A DNA stretch of 64,000 nt, from NCBI GenBank assembly GCA_026874595.1, contig CM049309.1, positions 70,478,926 through 70,542,925 on the forward strand, in the 5' to 3' direction. The DNA comes from Sipunculus nudus (taxonomy: Eukaryota; Annelida; Sipuncula; Golfingiida; Sipunculidae). The notes beneath the pieces are model-generated. The model made no database searches, was not told the origin of the DNA, and was given only the letters and a program-made list of their open reading frames with translations. A program made the translations under genes and the position numbers. The stretch's first letter is position 1; every line of letters starts with the position of its first letter. Below, piece by piece: positions 47,919 to 59,411 of the stretch.

Positions 47919-49484
47919 ATGGCTGACCAGTTGAAGACCTTGCGTCGTCAGAAGAAAGGGGTTGTCTCCAGGCATTTGAACAGGTTAGAGTGGCACATCA
48001 TGGAGGAAGACACTGATGCTGTGACAGCTCGTTTAGGTCAGTTAAAGGTGTCCTTCGACCAGCTTGAGAAGGCCCACTATGAGTACCATGATGCCCTGGA
48101 GAGTGAGGGGGACATTTCTAGTAGTGAATCATGGTTCAGAGACATTCATTGTGAGTACATTAATGCAGTCAAGGGGGCTAGGTCTTGGCTTAAGGCCCAG
48201 TCAACCCCTCCAGTCAGCCCAACTGAAACACAGAGTGAAGGGGACAAAACTTTGTCACAAACAGATATTATTAGCCTGCTGAGCATACCTAAAGCAGAAC
48301 TTGAAGTGTTTGATGGAGACCCACTTAGGTTCCAGGCCTTTATGGCACTCTTCAAGGAAGCAGTAGACAGTAAACTTTCAGACAGTCAGACTAAGTTAAC
48401 CAGGCTGCTCCAGTATACTGATGGGGCAGCCAAGTCCGCAATTAGAAATTGTGCTTTGATTGAGGGAGACAACGGATACGAACAAGCCTTGAGGGTTCTC
48501 AAAGAGCGTTTTGGGGAACCCCATTTAATCGCCCAGTGCATTATCAGAGACCTAACTGCAGGCAAGAGTGTCTCCAAGGCAAAGGAGGTCCAGCAGCTTG
48601 CTGATGAGGTGTCAACTGCTCTGGTAGCACTAGAGCAGTTAGGAATGCTCACAGAGATTGATACCCAGAAGGGTATTATGGACAATTTGCAGCGTTGTCC
48701 TGGGTTTGTGAGAGCCCGGTTGCGTAAGAGAGCCTTAGAGACTAAGAGAGACTCTGGTGATTACCCTTGTTTTAGTGTTTTTTCTGACTTTGTCAAATTA
48801 ATTGCTCTAGAAATGAATGGTCCTGTGTATGGAGATATGTCTAGGAATCAGTCTAAGGGTGATACCCTTCGTATGCCCTCTCATTCTAGCCAATTTAAGA
48901 AGAGTTTTTCTGTGGCACAGGCCATGGTTTCATCTCAGTTACCCACTGAGTCTGAATCATTGCCTAATTCACTTTGTATATTGTGTAAACAAGGTTCACA
49001 TAAATTTTTCCGTTGTGAGAAGTTTAAAGCGATGCACCCTAGGGTCAGGTTTGAGTTTGTCGCAGATAAGGGATTATGCTTTAATTGTTTGTTGAGGGGA
49101 CACAGAGCACAGTTCTGCAGAAAACCTCAACAGTGTCATGTTTCAGGATGTAGGAGAAAACATTCAGGTTTTTTGCATTTTGATGACAGGATTACCAGTG
49201 AGACTGGTAATACTGGTGATGACCCTTTGCAACCGGTAAGTGGTGTTGTTAGCAATGTTAATGAGATTAACAGTGAAGTGCAAGAGCACATCTATTTACC
49301 AATGGTGCCTATCATTGTAAATGATAAGGTTCATACTTGGGCATTACTGGACTCAGGGTCCACTAACAACTTTGTCACACAGAAGGTTGCTTCTGACTTG
49401 CAACTCAAGGGTACTAGTGTAAGTTGTCATATGAGTAGATTGGGTACCAGTAAGGATGTGGACAGTATGATTGTCTCCAGGTGA
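47919..49484 (+). CDS. BEL copy 1 Gag-protease
   Basis: 521 codons from the ATG at 47919-47921 (ATCATGG context). The N-terminal region matches the BEL/Pao Gag-like domains. Three zinc motifs follow: C353-C356-H361-C366, C387-C390-H395-C400, and a CX4C...H type at 406-420. Aspartic protease 'ALLDSGST' has Asp478. The frame ends at TGA 49482-49484, directly after 'DSMIVSR', while the rest of the protease (about 'GEVFPLKNVMVVPHIP') continues in the +1 frame. BEL elements usually have one continuous gag-pol ORF, so this looks like a small deletion. Gag itself is intact. Confidence 0.9.
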   Translation: MADQLKTLRRQKKGVVSRHLNRLEWHIMEEDTDAVTARLGQLKVSFDQLEKAHYEYHDALESEGDISSSESWFRDIHCEYINAVKGARSWLKAQSTPPVSPTETQSEGDKTLSQTDIISLLSIPKAELEVFDGDPLRFQAFMALFKEAVDSKLSDSQTKLTRLLQYTDGAAKSAIRNCALIEGDNGYEQALRVLKERFGEPHLIAQCIIRDLTAGKSVSKAKEVQQLADEVSTALVALEQLGMLTEIDTQKGIMDNLQRCPGFVRARLRKRALETKRDSGDYPCFSVFSDFVKLIALEMNGPVYGDMSRNQSKGDTLRMPSHSSQFKKSFSVAQAMVSSQLPTESESLPNSLCILCKQGSHKFFRCEKFKAMHPRVRFEFVADKGLCFNCLLRGHRAQFCRKPQQCHVSGCRRKHSGFLHFDDRITSETGNTGDDPLQPVSGVVSNVNEINSEVQEHIYLPMVPIIVNDKVHTWALLDSGSTNNFVTQKVASDLQLKGTSVSCHMSRLGTSKDVDSMIVSR

Positions 49485-50556
49485 GGTTTTTCCTTTAAAG
49501 AATGTCATGGTGGTGCCCCATATCCCGGCCAGATACCCTAAGAGACCTGTGAATCTGAAGCAGTACCCGTATTTAGCTGACTTACCAGTGTCCTGTCCCA
49601 CAGGTGAGACCCAAGCCCAGGTGTTGATAGGTATGGACAATGCACATCTCCTCATGCCATTGGATGTTTGGTCTAATGGACAGCCCCATCAACTGTATGC
49701 TAACCTTACCTCACTGGGGTGGTCACTTCAAGGGCCAGTTAGTGAACAGCAGCCAAGCCATGTGGTTCTCTCACATTTTGTTGACATAGAGAGGAATTTG
49801 AGTAGACTCTGGGATATGGAAGTAAATGATGGGGATTCTCTAGCCATGTCATTTGAGGATAAGGCTGTGTTAAATCTGTGGGAAAGGGAAATTGACCACC
49901 AGGACGGACATTATGTCCTGCCCATCCCCTGGAGGGAGGGCAAGCCTAGCTTTCCAGATAATCGTTTTGTAGCAGTTAAGAGACTAGGGAATCTTAACCA
50001 AAGATTACAGAAACTAGGGATGGTAGATAAGTATTCTGCAGGTATAAACAAGCTGTTGTCAGATGGGTATGCTGAGTCTGTGCCAGATGCTGAACTATCC
50101 TTGTCAGATGGCACTGTATGGTATCTACCAAACCACCATGTCGTTAGCCCTTCCAAGTCGGGGAAGGTCAGAGTAGTCTTTGATTGTGCAGCAGAACTTA
50201 ATGGGATCTCATTGAATAACCAGTGCCTACAGGGCCCAGATATCAACAACAAGTTACTTCATGTCCTTCTGCGCTTCAGGCAGTACGAATGTGCGATCAT
50301 GGCAGATATTGAGGCCATGTATCACCAGGTTAGGGTCCCAGAGCGAGGTAGGAATGCCTTGCGTTTCTTGTGGTCAGTGGATGCAAGGGTTAAAGAGTTC
50401 CGTATGAAGTCACACTTATTTGGTGGTGTGTGGTGTGCTGCAAATAGCACTTTTGCGTTGAGGCAAACCATAAATGATTTTCCTTGCAGTGATCTAGTAA
50501 AGCAAGCAGTCAATCGTGGCATGTATGTCGATGATCTTTTGGTTTCATTACCTTAA
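49471..50556 (+). CDS. BEL copy 1 reverse transcriptase (to YVDD)
   Basis: 361-codon frame. It begins inside the protease tail ('EVFPLKNVMVVPHIPARYP'), then has the BEL RT block 'VRVVFDCAAELNGISLNNQ', 'MADIEAMYHQVRV', and the catalytic 'MYVDDLLVS'. It stops at TAA directly after 'VSLP'. RT sequence continues in frame after this stop, so the stop is a lesion. The same stop is present in copies 2 and 3. Confidence 0.9.
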   Translation: MSPGEVFPLKNVMVVPHIPARYPKRPVNLKQYPYLADLPVSCPTGETQAQVLIGMDNAHLLMPLDVWSNGQPHQLYANLTSLGWSLQGPVSEQQPSHVVLSHFVDIERNLSRLWDMEVNDGDSLAMSFEDKAVLNLWEREIDHQDGHYVLPIPWREGKPSFPDNRFVAVKRLGNLNQRLQKLGMVDKYSAGINKLLSDGYAESVPDAELSLSDGTVWYLPNHHVVSPSKSGKVRVVFDCAAELNGISLNNQCLQGPDINNKLLHVLLRFRQYECAIMADIEAMYHQVRVPERGRNALRFLWSVDARVKEFRMKSHLFGGVWCAANSTFALRQTINDFPCSDLVKQAVNRGMYVDDLLVSLP

Positions 50557-50893
50557 CCCAAAGAAGCCGTGGAGGTTATTGTAGGTACTAAAGAAGTACT
50601 GAGTAAAGGGGGTTTTAACCTCACCAAGTTTGTGGCAAACCGAGAGGGATTGTTAGTGTGTAACCAGAGGATGATAGAGCTAAGGAGGTGAAGGATATTG
50701 CATCGGACGCACAGAGCAAAGCACTGGGCATTAGATGGGATGTTAAAGCTGATGTGTTTATTATGTTGCAGTGCAGGATGAAATACAGGAAGCTGTCACC
50801 AAGAGACTTATGCTGAGCCTTTTATCCAGGATATATGACCCTCTAGGTCTTGTTTCAGTGGTCATACATCAGGGCAAGGTGCTATTCAGGGCA
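50557..50893 (+). pseudogene. BEL copy 1 RT thumb remnant, joined to integrase by the RNase H deletion
   Basis: Frames broken by small indels encode 'GGFNLTKFVANREGLL', 'ALGIRWDVKAD' and 'RIYDPLGLVSVV'. At about 50890 this jumps to 'GGRLKHAQLF', normally found just before the integrase. The roughly 1 kb RNase H region is absent. A 12-bp direct repeat, CAGGGCAAGGTG, sits at the join (50870-50899). Confidence 0.8.
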
Positions 50894-51868
50894 AGGTGGG
50901 AGGTTGAAGCATGCCCAATTATTTGACCAGTCCAGACACCCAGTTATCTTACCTGCGAAACATTTGCTTTCAGAGATGATTGTGCGAGAACGACACAATG
51001 CTGCACACTTAGGCACAGAATGGTTGCTTAGTAGTCTCAGGCAGAGATACTGGATAATTAAGGCTAGAGCCCTTATTAAGAAGGTCAAACACTCCTGTGT
51101 CATGTGCAGGAAGCTGTACGCGCCTGCATTGTGTCAGAAGATGGCTGATCTTCCGCCTGAGCGGACAGAAATAGGTTGCCTTGTTTTGCGTATACTGGTG
51201 TTGACCTTTTTGGCCCATTTTTTGTTAAACAGGGCCGTAGTGAAGTGAAGCGCTATGGATGTTTATTTACCTGCTTCACTTCAAGAGCTATACATATTGA
51301 AGTCTTAGATAGTCTAGAGACTGACTCCTTCCTCAACGGGTTCTTCAGGTTTATTTCTCGCAGAGGATGTCCGGAGAAGGTTTTTTCGGATAACGGGACA
51401 AACTTTGTGGGTGCACATAGTGAGTTGTCCAGAGCTTTACGACAAATGGACAGGGGTGAAGTCGTGAGGTCGGCTCGTGGACATAGGGTGGAGTGGCAGT
51501 TTAACCCCCCTCTTGCCTCCCACCAAGGGGGCGTGTGGGAGAGAATGATCAGGTTGGTCCGTAGGGTATTGTGTGCTTTGTTAGGGAGAGATGTCAGGCT
51601 CACAGATGATGTTTTGAGTACGGTGATGTGTGAAGCTGAGGCTGTCGTTAATAGTAGGCCCATCACCAAGGTGAGCGATGATCCAAAGGATGACGGAGCG
51701 CTTACCCCAAATCATTTGCTGTTACTACAATGTAATTCACCTTTGCCATGGGGGGAGTTTCAGTTGAGGGACAGGTACCGCAAACGCTGGCGCCATGCCA
51801 GTATATTAGTAGCCAGTTTTGGAGGAGATGGGTTAGGGAATATCTTCCTCAACTCCAAGATCGTGTAA
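50890..51868 (+). pseudogene. BEL copy 1 integrase
   Basis: The zinc-binding part (within 50850-51248) has 'HNAAHLG' and 'HSCVMCRKLYA'. A 1-nt deletion near 51175, relative to copies 2 and 3, shifts the frame into 51176-51868. That frame holds the full catalytic core: 'TGVDLFGPFF', 'FSDNGTNFVGA', 'GGVWERMIR'. The Asp, Asp and Glu residues are present. A 2-bp deletion near 51800 then shifts the C-terminal tail into 51748-52029 ('WVREYLPQLQ' and 'KVGDLVLVKDE'). Confidence 0.88.
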
Positions 51869-52029
51869 AGTGGCAGCGAGAGATACAAAACCTCAAAGTA
51901 GGGGACTTGGTTCTGGTTAAGGATGAGGACTCGCCGAGGGGTTCCTGGCCACTAGGGCGTGTACAAGAGGTAAAGCATGGCAGAGACAATTTGGTCCGAA
52001 GTGCCACTGTACTAACTAAATCGAGATGA
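51800..52029 (+). pseudogene. BEL copy 1 integrase C-terminal tail
   Basis: Continuation in another frame: 'QFWRRWVREYLPQ', 'NLKVGDLVLVKDE' and 'WPLGRVQEV', typical of BEL/Pao integrase ends (DUF5641-like). It ends in a TGA that is CGA in copy 2. The polypurine tract AAAGTGGGGGGAG precedes LTR B at 52160-52172. Confidence 0.8.
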
Positions 52030-52172
52030 CTGTACAGCCAATCACCAAATTGGTATTGCTTGAGGGGTCATTCTAGGGAAAGGATAAGGATGTTTCAGGA
52101 CAGCAATGTCAGTTCTGGTTTAAATGTTGAAGGTGCTGATATTGTTTGAGGGAGCACTCAAAGTGGGGGGAG

Positions 52173-53699
52173 TGTTACCTCCAGAGAACCTGTCGGCAAT
52201 TTTATTTGGAGGGAGTATTTACGGTAGCCGTGTTTTTTGTATCTGTGGCCCCCTAGTTCACAGAACGTCCGTTTCCATTTTTTACATCAGTGAGGGAAGA
52301 CGTAGTGCCGCAGAACCTGGTAGGAATTTTTGTGTTTTTAACCCATACATATCAGCTCATGTACAGTAACTGTGTGGTATATGCATCAGTGCACTGTGTT
52401 TCTTAAAAGGGGCCATATCTGGTATGATGACATAGCATGTAAATCTGGTATTCCGGTGTTTTAAGGAGAATGATCACCGCCTCGCTTTGTACACGGGAGA
52501 ACCATGTGCGTTTCATGTACTTTTGGTCAAGATGGCAGTGACTGTCAATTTCTTCACTTGTAATTAATAATCTCAGGCCCACACAAGCTTTAAAACTTGT
52601 ATTTGATGGGAGCATCACAATATTTAAGATATGTTTATTGGCAGTTGGTCCATTTGGATGTGTAACTTGGCAGAACTTGAGTGGAGCCGTGAATTTCTGT
52701 GTAAAGTAGATGGGGGGGGGGGGGGGGAGTTGTGGGGAATGTGGCTGTCGAGAAGTGGGGGGGGGGGGGTATCGGATATACTTGATTTAGAGAAGGGCTT
52801 GGTGTATAGTCAAGTGCACTTTATTGTATTACTCCTGTAAACATAGATGGTGTTATGGGGTTGATGTTTATTATATTTGTTTATTGTGACATCATCAGAT
52901 AGGCGTTTATATTAGTTTACTGTGTGGCCAGCTGTTTACACATGTGACAAACCATGTTCTCTTGGTCCAGGTAGATGCAACTGAGTTGGTATAGCGTTGC
53001 CACAGCAGTGACCAGTAGTGTGGGACCTTGAGATGGTGCACAGTTGTGAGTTTGCTTTAATGCATTTAGTTTGTTTATTCTCAAAGAATCCCCAATATAT
53101 AATGTAGTTTACATTACAGATAAACATGGTATTACCTTTGGAAATGACATGGTTGCAATTATCATATTTGTTAATAAATTTGTGGCTGATATTGTCATTT
53201 ACTGTCTTATTGGTGTAGTTATCCCAGGGTTGTTCAGACTAAAGGTATATTACTTTAATTATCACAGTAACATCATATGCCATGTAATCTTGTTGCCCCA
53301 AAGTTAGATATGAAGATTGCTGTTGTGTGTAGTCTGGCTGTTTCTTGCTAGATCTTATAAGTTATTCAGAGTCAAACACACCTGTGAACTAGTTGTTTAA
53401 CATTCTGATGCTCAGTGATTGTGCCAGTTTTCATAGTTGTTACATTTGTGGGGTATTTGCTTGTGTATGTATGTATTTTCATGTGTTCACCTACTCTATG
53501 TATTTATTTGTATAATGGTTTGTCTGCATAGACTTAGTAGTATTTTTAGCAGGTGTCATACTGTGAATAGCATAACACATTTTTGGCATTTGTCTTTGCA
53601 GGCTCACCATAACTTGATCATATTGTTGTGCGTGGAGCAATGCATCACTAATAAACTATAGAACTACTCTGGTGTTGATTTCGTCCCACATATACTACA
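52173..53699 (+). repeat. BEL LTR B (complete, 1527 bp)
   Basis: TGTTACCTCC to ATACTACA. Serves as 3' LTR of copy 1 and 5' LTR of copy 2. Two G-runs (about 52711-52728 and 52758-52769) lie in the middle. AATAAA is at 53650-53655. Confidence 0.93.
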
Positions 53700-53716
53700 G
53701 TGGGCAACTTTCCATC

Positions 53717-54982
53717 ATGGCTGACCAGTTGAAGACCTTGCGTCGTCAGAAGAAAGGGGTTGTCTCCAGGCATTTGAACAGGTTAGAGTGGCACATCATG
53801 GAGGAAGACACTGATGCTGTGACAGCTCGTTTAGGTCAGTTAAAGGTGTCCTTCGACCAGCTTGAGAAGGCCCACTATGAGTACCATGATGCCCTGGAGA
53901 GTGAGGGGGACATTTCTAGTAGTGAATCATGGTTCAGAGACATTCATTGTGAGTACATTAATGCAGTCAAGGGGGCTAGGTCTTGGCTTAAGGCCCAGTC
54001 AACCCCTCCAGTCAGCCCAACTGAAACACAGAGTGAAGGGGACAAAACTTTGTCACAAACAGATATTATTAGCCTGCTGAGCATACCTAAAGCAGAACTT
54101 GAAGTGTTTGATGGAGACCCACTTAGGTTCCAGGCCTTTATGGCACTCTTCAAGGAAGCAGTAGACAGTAAACTTTCAGACAGTCAGACTAAGTTAACCA
54201 GGCTGCTCCAGTATACTGATGGGGCAGCCAAGTCCGCAATTAGAAATTGTGCTTTGATTGAGGGCGACAACGGATACGAACAAGCCTTGAGGGTTCTCAA
54301 AGAGCGTTTTGGGGAACCCCATTTAATCGCCCAGTGCATTATCAGAGACCTAACTGCAGGCAAGAGTGTCTCCAAGGCAAAGGAGGTCCAGCAGCTTGCT
54401 GATGAGGTGTCAACTGCTCTGGTAGCACTAGAGCAGTTAGGAATGCTCACAGAGATTGATACCCAGAAGGGTATTATGGACAATTTGCAGCGTTGTCCTG
54501 GGTTTGTGAGAGCCCGGTTGCGTAAGAGAGCCTTAGAGACTAAGAGAGACTCTGGTGATTACCCTTGTTTTAGTGTTTTTTCTGACTTTGTCAAATTAAT
54601 TGCTCTAGAAATGAATGGTCCTGTGTATGGAGATATGTCTAGGAATCAGTCTAAGGGTGATACCCTTCGTATGCCCTCTCATTCTAGCCAATTTAAGAAG
54701 AGTTTTTCTGTGGCACAGACCATGGTTTCATCCCAGTTACCCACTGAGTCTGAATCATTGCCTAATTCACTTTGTATATTGTGTAAACAAGGTTCACATA
54801 AATTTTTCCGTTGTGAGAAGTTTAAAGCGATGCACCCTAGGGTCAGGTTTGAGTTTGTCGCAGATAAGGGATTATGCTTTAATTGTTTGTTGAGGGGACA
54901 CAGAGCACAGTTCTGCAGAAAACCTCAACAGTGTCATGTTTCAGGATGTAGGAGAAAACATTCAGGTTTTTTTGCATTTTGA
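53717..54982 (+). pseudogene. BEL copy 2 Gag, frameshifted at a T-run
   Basis: 421 codons almost identical to copy 1 up to the third zinc motif, then an extra T in 'GGTTTTTTTGCA' (7 T instead of 6, near 54966) ends the frame as 'SGFFAF'. The first two zinc motifs are intact. Confidence 0.9.
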
Positions 54983-55282
54983 TGACAGGATTACCAGTGA
55001 GACTGGTAATACTGGTGATGACCCTTTGCAACCGGTAAGTGGTGTTGTTAGCAATGTTAATGAGATTAACGTGAAGTGCAAGAGCACATCTATTTACCAA
55101 TGGTGCCTATCATTGTAAATGATAAGGTTCATACTTGGGCATTACTGGACTCAGGGTCCACTAACACCTTTGTCACACAGAAGGTTGCTTCTGACTTGCA
55201 ACTCAAGGGTACTAGTGTAAGTTGTCATATGAGTAGATTGGGTACCAGTAAGGATGTGGACAGTATGATTGTCTCCAGGTGA
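54983..55282 (+). pseudogene. BEL copy 2 protease remnant
   Basis: 55076-55282 carries 'ALLDSGSTNTFVTQKVA' and ends at the same TGA after 'DSMIVSR' as copy 1. An extra indel near 55070 (AACGTGAAG for AACAGTGAAG) changes frame between Gag and protease. Confidence 0.85.
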
Positions 55283-56348
55283 GGTTTTTCCTTTAAAGAA
55301 TGTCATGGTGGTGCCCCATATCCCAGCCAGATACCCTAAGAGACCTGTGAATCTGAAGCAGTACCCGTATTTAGCTGACTTACCAGTGTCCTGTCCCACA
55401 GGTGAGACCCAAGCCCAGGTGTTGATAGGTATGGACAATGCACATCTCCTCATGCCATTGGATGTTTGGTCTAACGGACAGCCCCATCAACCGTATGCTA
55501 CCCTTACCTCACTGGGGTGGTCACTTCAAGGGCCAGTTAGTGAACAGCAGCCAAGCCATGTGGTTCTCTCACATTTTGTTGACATAGAGAGGAATTTGAG
55601 TAGACTCTGGGATATGGAAGTAAATGATGGGGATTCTCTAGCCATGTCATTTGAGGATAAAGCTGTGTTAATTCTGTGGGAAAAGGAAATTGACCACCAA
55701 GAGGGACATTATGTCCTGCCCATCCCCTGGAGGGAGGGCAAGCCTAGCTTTCCAGATAATCGTTTTGTTGCAGTTAAGAGACTAGGGAATCTTAACCAAA
55801 GATTACAGAAACTAGGGATGGTAGATAAGTATTCTGCAGGTATAAACAAGCTGTTGTCAGATGGGTATGCTGATTCTGTGCCAGATGCTGAACTATCCTT
55901 GTCAGATGGCACTGAATGGTATCTACCACACCACCATGTCGTTAGCCCTTCCAAGTCGGGGAAGGTCAGAGTAGTCTTTGATTGTGCAGCAGAACTTAAT
56001 GGGATCTCATTGAATAACCAGTGCCTACAGGGCCCAGATATCAACAACAAGTTACTTCATGTCCTTCTGCGCTTCAGGCAGTACGAATGTGCGATCATGG
56101 CAGATATTGAGGCCATGTATCACCAGGTTAGGGTCCCAGAGCGAGGTAGGAATGCCTTGCGTTTCTTGTGGTCAGTGGATGCAAGGGTTAAAGAGTTCCG
56201 TATGAAGTCACACTTATTTGGTGGTGTGTGGTGTGCTGCAAGTAGCACTTTTGCGTTGAGGCAAACCATAAATGATTTTCCTTGCAGTGATCTAGTAAAG
56301 CAAGCAGTCAATCGTGGCATGTATGTCGATGATCTTTTGGTTTCATAA
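55269..56348 (+). CDS. BEL copy 2 reverse transcriptase (to YVDD)
   Basis: 359 codons, the same block as copy 1, with 'MADIEAMYHQVRV' and 'MYVDDLLVS'. It ends one codon earlier (TCATAA), and the shared downstream TAA is also present. Confidence 0.9.
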   Translation: MSPGEVFPLKNVMVVPHIPARYPKRPVNLKQYPYLADLPVSCPTGETQAQVLIGMDNAHLLMPLDVWSNGQPHQPYATLTSLGWSLQGPVSEQQPSHVVLSHFVDIERNLSRLWDMEVNDGDSLAMSFEDKAVLILWEKEIDHQEGHYVLPIPWREGKPSFPDNRFVAVKRLGNLNQRLQKLGMVDKYSAGINKLLSDGYADSVPDAELSLSDGTEWYLPHHHVVSPSKSGKVRVVFDCAAELNGISLNNQCLQGPDINNKLLHVLLRFRQYECAIMADIEAMYHQVRVPERGRNALRFLWSVDARVKEFRMKSHLFGGVWCAASSTFALRQTINDFPCSDLVKQAVNRGMYVDDLLVS

Positions 56349-57046
56349 CCTTAACCCAAAGAAGCCGTGGAGGTTATTGTAGGTACTAAAGAAGTACTGA
56401 GTAAAGGGGGTTTTAACCTCACCAAGTTTGTGGCAAACCGAGAGGGATTGTTACAGTGTTTTCCAGAGGATGATAGAGCTAAGGAGGTGAAGGATATTGC
56501 GTCGGGGCACAGAGCAAAGCACTGGGCATTAGATGGGATGTTAAAGCTGATGTGTTTATTATGTTGCAGTGCAGGATGAAATACAGGAAGCTGTCACCAA
56601 GAGACTTATGCTGAGCCTTTTATCCAGGATATATGACCCTCTAGGTCTTGTTTCAGTGGTCATACATCAGGGCAAGGTGCTATTCAGGGCAAGGTGGGAG
56701 GTTGAAGCATGCCCAATTATTTGACCAGTCCAGACACCCAGTTATCTTACCTGCGAAACATTTGCTTTCAGAGATGATTGTGCGAGAACGACACAATGCT
56801 GCACACTTAGGCACAGAAAAGTTGCTTAGTAGTCTCAGGCAGAGATACTGGATAATTAAGGCTAGAGCCCTTATTAAGAAGGTCAAACACTCCTGTGTCA
56901 CGTGCAGGAAGCTGTACGCGCCTGCACTGTGTCAGAAGATGGCTGATCTTCCCCCTGAGCGGACAGAAATAGGTCGTCCTTGTTTTGCGTATACTGGTGT
57001 TGACCTTTTGGCCCATTTTTTGTTAAACAGGGCCAGAGTGAAGTGA
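56349..57046 (+). pseudogene. BEL copy 2 RT thumb and integrase zinc region
   Basis: The same RNase H deletion join as copy 1 at about 56688, with the CAGGGCAAGGTG direct repeat. 56648-57046 has 'HNAAHLG' and 'HSCVTCRKLYA' and reads on to '[11 protein letters not shown]', before a frame loss where copy 1 has TTTTTGG and copy 2 TTTTGG. Confidence 0.85.
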
Positions 57047-57947
57047 AGCGCTATGGATGTTTATTTACCTGCTTCACTTCAAGAGCTATACATATTGAAG
57101 TCTTAGATAGTCTAGAGACTGACTCCTTCCTCAACGGGTTCTTCAGGTTTATTTCTCGCAGAGGATGTCCGGAGAAGGTTTTTTCGGATAACTGAACAAA
57201 CTTTGTGGGTGCACATAGTGAGTTGTCCAGAGCTTAACGACAAATGGACAGGGGTGAAGTCGTGAGGTCGGCTCGTGGACATAGGGTGGAGTGGCAGTTT
57301 AACCCCCCTCTTGCCTCCCACCAAGGAGGCGTGTGGGAGAGAATGATCAGGTCGGTCCGTAGGGTATTGTGTGCTTTGTTAGGGAGAGATGTCAGGCTCA
57401 CAGATGATGTTTTGAGTACGGTGATGTGTGAAGCTGAGGCTGTCGTTAATAGTAGGCCCATCACTAAGGTGAGCGATGATCCAAAGGATGACGGAGCACT
57501 TACCCCAAATCATTTGCTGTTACTACACGGTAATTCACCTTTGCCATGGGGGGAGTTTCAGTTGAGGGACAGGTACCGCAAACGCTGGCGCCATGCCAGT
57601 ATATTAGTAGCCAGTTTTGGAGGAGATGGGTTAGGGAATATCTTCCTCAACTCCAAGATCGTGTAAAGTGGCAGCGAGAAATACAAAACCTCAAAGTAGG
57701 GGACTTGGTTCTGGTTAAGGATGAGGACTCGCCCAGGGGTTCCTGGCCACTAGGGCGTGTACAAGAGGTAAAGCATGGCAGAGACAATTTGGTCCGAAGT
57801 GCCACTGTACTAACTAAATCGAGACGACTGTACAGCCAATCACCAAATTGGTATTGCTTGAGGGGTCATTCTAGGGATAGGATTAGGATGTTTCAGGACA
57901 GCAATGTCAGTTCTGGTTTAAATGTTGAAGATGCTGATATTGTTTGA
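57047..57947 (+). pseudogene. BEL copy 2 integrase core and tail
   Basis: The core is broken: 'FSDN' is followed by TGA (GGGACA in copy 1 is TGAACA here), and AGCTTAACG gives another stop. 57244-57666 has 'GGVWERMIRSVRRVL', and 57546-57947 holds the tail 'WVREYLPQL...KVGDLVLVKDE' reading on to 'GLNVEDADIV'. It shares with copy 1 the 2-bp deletion near 57595. Confidence 0.85.
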
Positions 57948-57974
57948 GTACAGGAGCACTCAAAGTGGGGGGAG

Positions 57975-59394
57975 TGTTACCTCCAGAGGTAGTGCCGCAG
58001 AACCTGGTAGGAATTTTTGTGTTTTTAACCCATACATATCAGCTCATGTACAGTAATTGTGTGGTATATGCATCAGTGCACTGTGTTTCTTAAAAGGGGC
58101 CATATCTGGTATGATGACATAGCATGTAAATCTGGTATTCCGGTGTTTTAAGGAGAATGATCACCGCCTCGCTTTGTACACGGGCAAACCATGTGCGTTT
58201 CATGTACTTTTGGTCAAGATGGCAGTGACTGTCAATTTCTTCACTTGTAATTAATAATCTCAGGCCCACACGAGCTTTAAAACTTGTATTTGATTGGAGC
58301 ATCACAATATTTAAGATACGTTTATTGGCAGTTGGTCCATTTGGATGAGTAACTCGGCAGAACTTGAGTGGGGCCGTGAAATTCTGTGTAAAGTAGATGG
58401 GGCGGGGGGGGGGGGGGGGGGAGTTGTGGGGAATGTGGCCTGCGAGAAGTGGGGGGGGGGGGGGTATTGGATATACTTGATTTAGAGAAGGGCTTGGTGT
58501 ATAGTCAAGTGCACTTTATTGTATTACTCCTGTAAACATAGATGGTGTTATGGGGTTGATGTTTATTATATTTGTTTATTGAGACATTATCAGATAGGCG
58601 TTTATATTAGTTTATTGCGTGACCAGCTGTTCACACATATGACAAACCATGTTCTCTTGGTCCAGGTAGATGCAACTGAGTTGGTATAGCGTTGCCACAG
58701 CAGTGACCAGTAGTGTGGGACCCTGAGATGGTGCACAGTTGTGAGTTTGCTTTAATGCATTTAGTTTGTTTATTCTCAAAGAATCCCCAATATATAATGT
58801 AGTTTACATTACAGATAAACATGGTATTACCTTTGGAAATGACATGGTTGCGATTATCATATTTGTTAATATATTTGTGGCTGATATTGTCATTTACTGT
58901 CATATTGGTGTAGTTATCCCAGGGTTGTTCAAACTAAAGGTATATTACATTAATTATCACAGTAACATCATATGCCATGTAATCTTGTTGCCCCAGAGTT
59001 AGATATGAAGATTGCTGTTGTGTGTATTCTGGCTGTTTCTTGCTACATCTTATAAGTTATTCAGAGTCAAACACACCTGTGAACTAGTTGTTTAACATTC
59101 TGATGCTCAGTGATTGTGCCAGTTTTCATAGTTGTTACATTTGTGGGGTATTTGCTTGTGTATGTATGTATTTTCATGTGTTCACCTACTCTATGTATTT
59201 ATTTGTATAATGGTTTGTCTGCATAGACTTAGTAGTATTTTTAGCAGGTGTCATACTGTGAATAGCATAACACATTTTTGGCATTTGTCTTTGCAGGCTC
59301 ACCATAACTTGATCATATTGTTGTGCGTGGAGCAATGCATCACTAATAAACTATAGAACTACTCCCTAGTTGATTTCGTCCCACATATACTACA
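57975..59394 (+). repeat. BEL LTR C (1420 bp, internal deletion)
   Basis: Same ends as LTR B but lacks 115 bp near the start (LTR B 52187-52301), joining CCAGAG to GTAGTGCC. G-runs at about 58400-58422 and 58450-58464. Confidence 0.92.
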
Positions 59395-59411
59395 GTGGGC
59401 AACTTTCCATC

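Noticed and set aside
53071-53307. 78-codon ORF present three times (47273, 53071, 58766)
   Set aside because: It is part of the BEL LTR; recurrence follows from LTR repetition.
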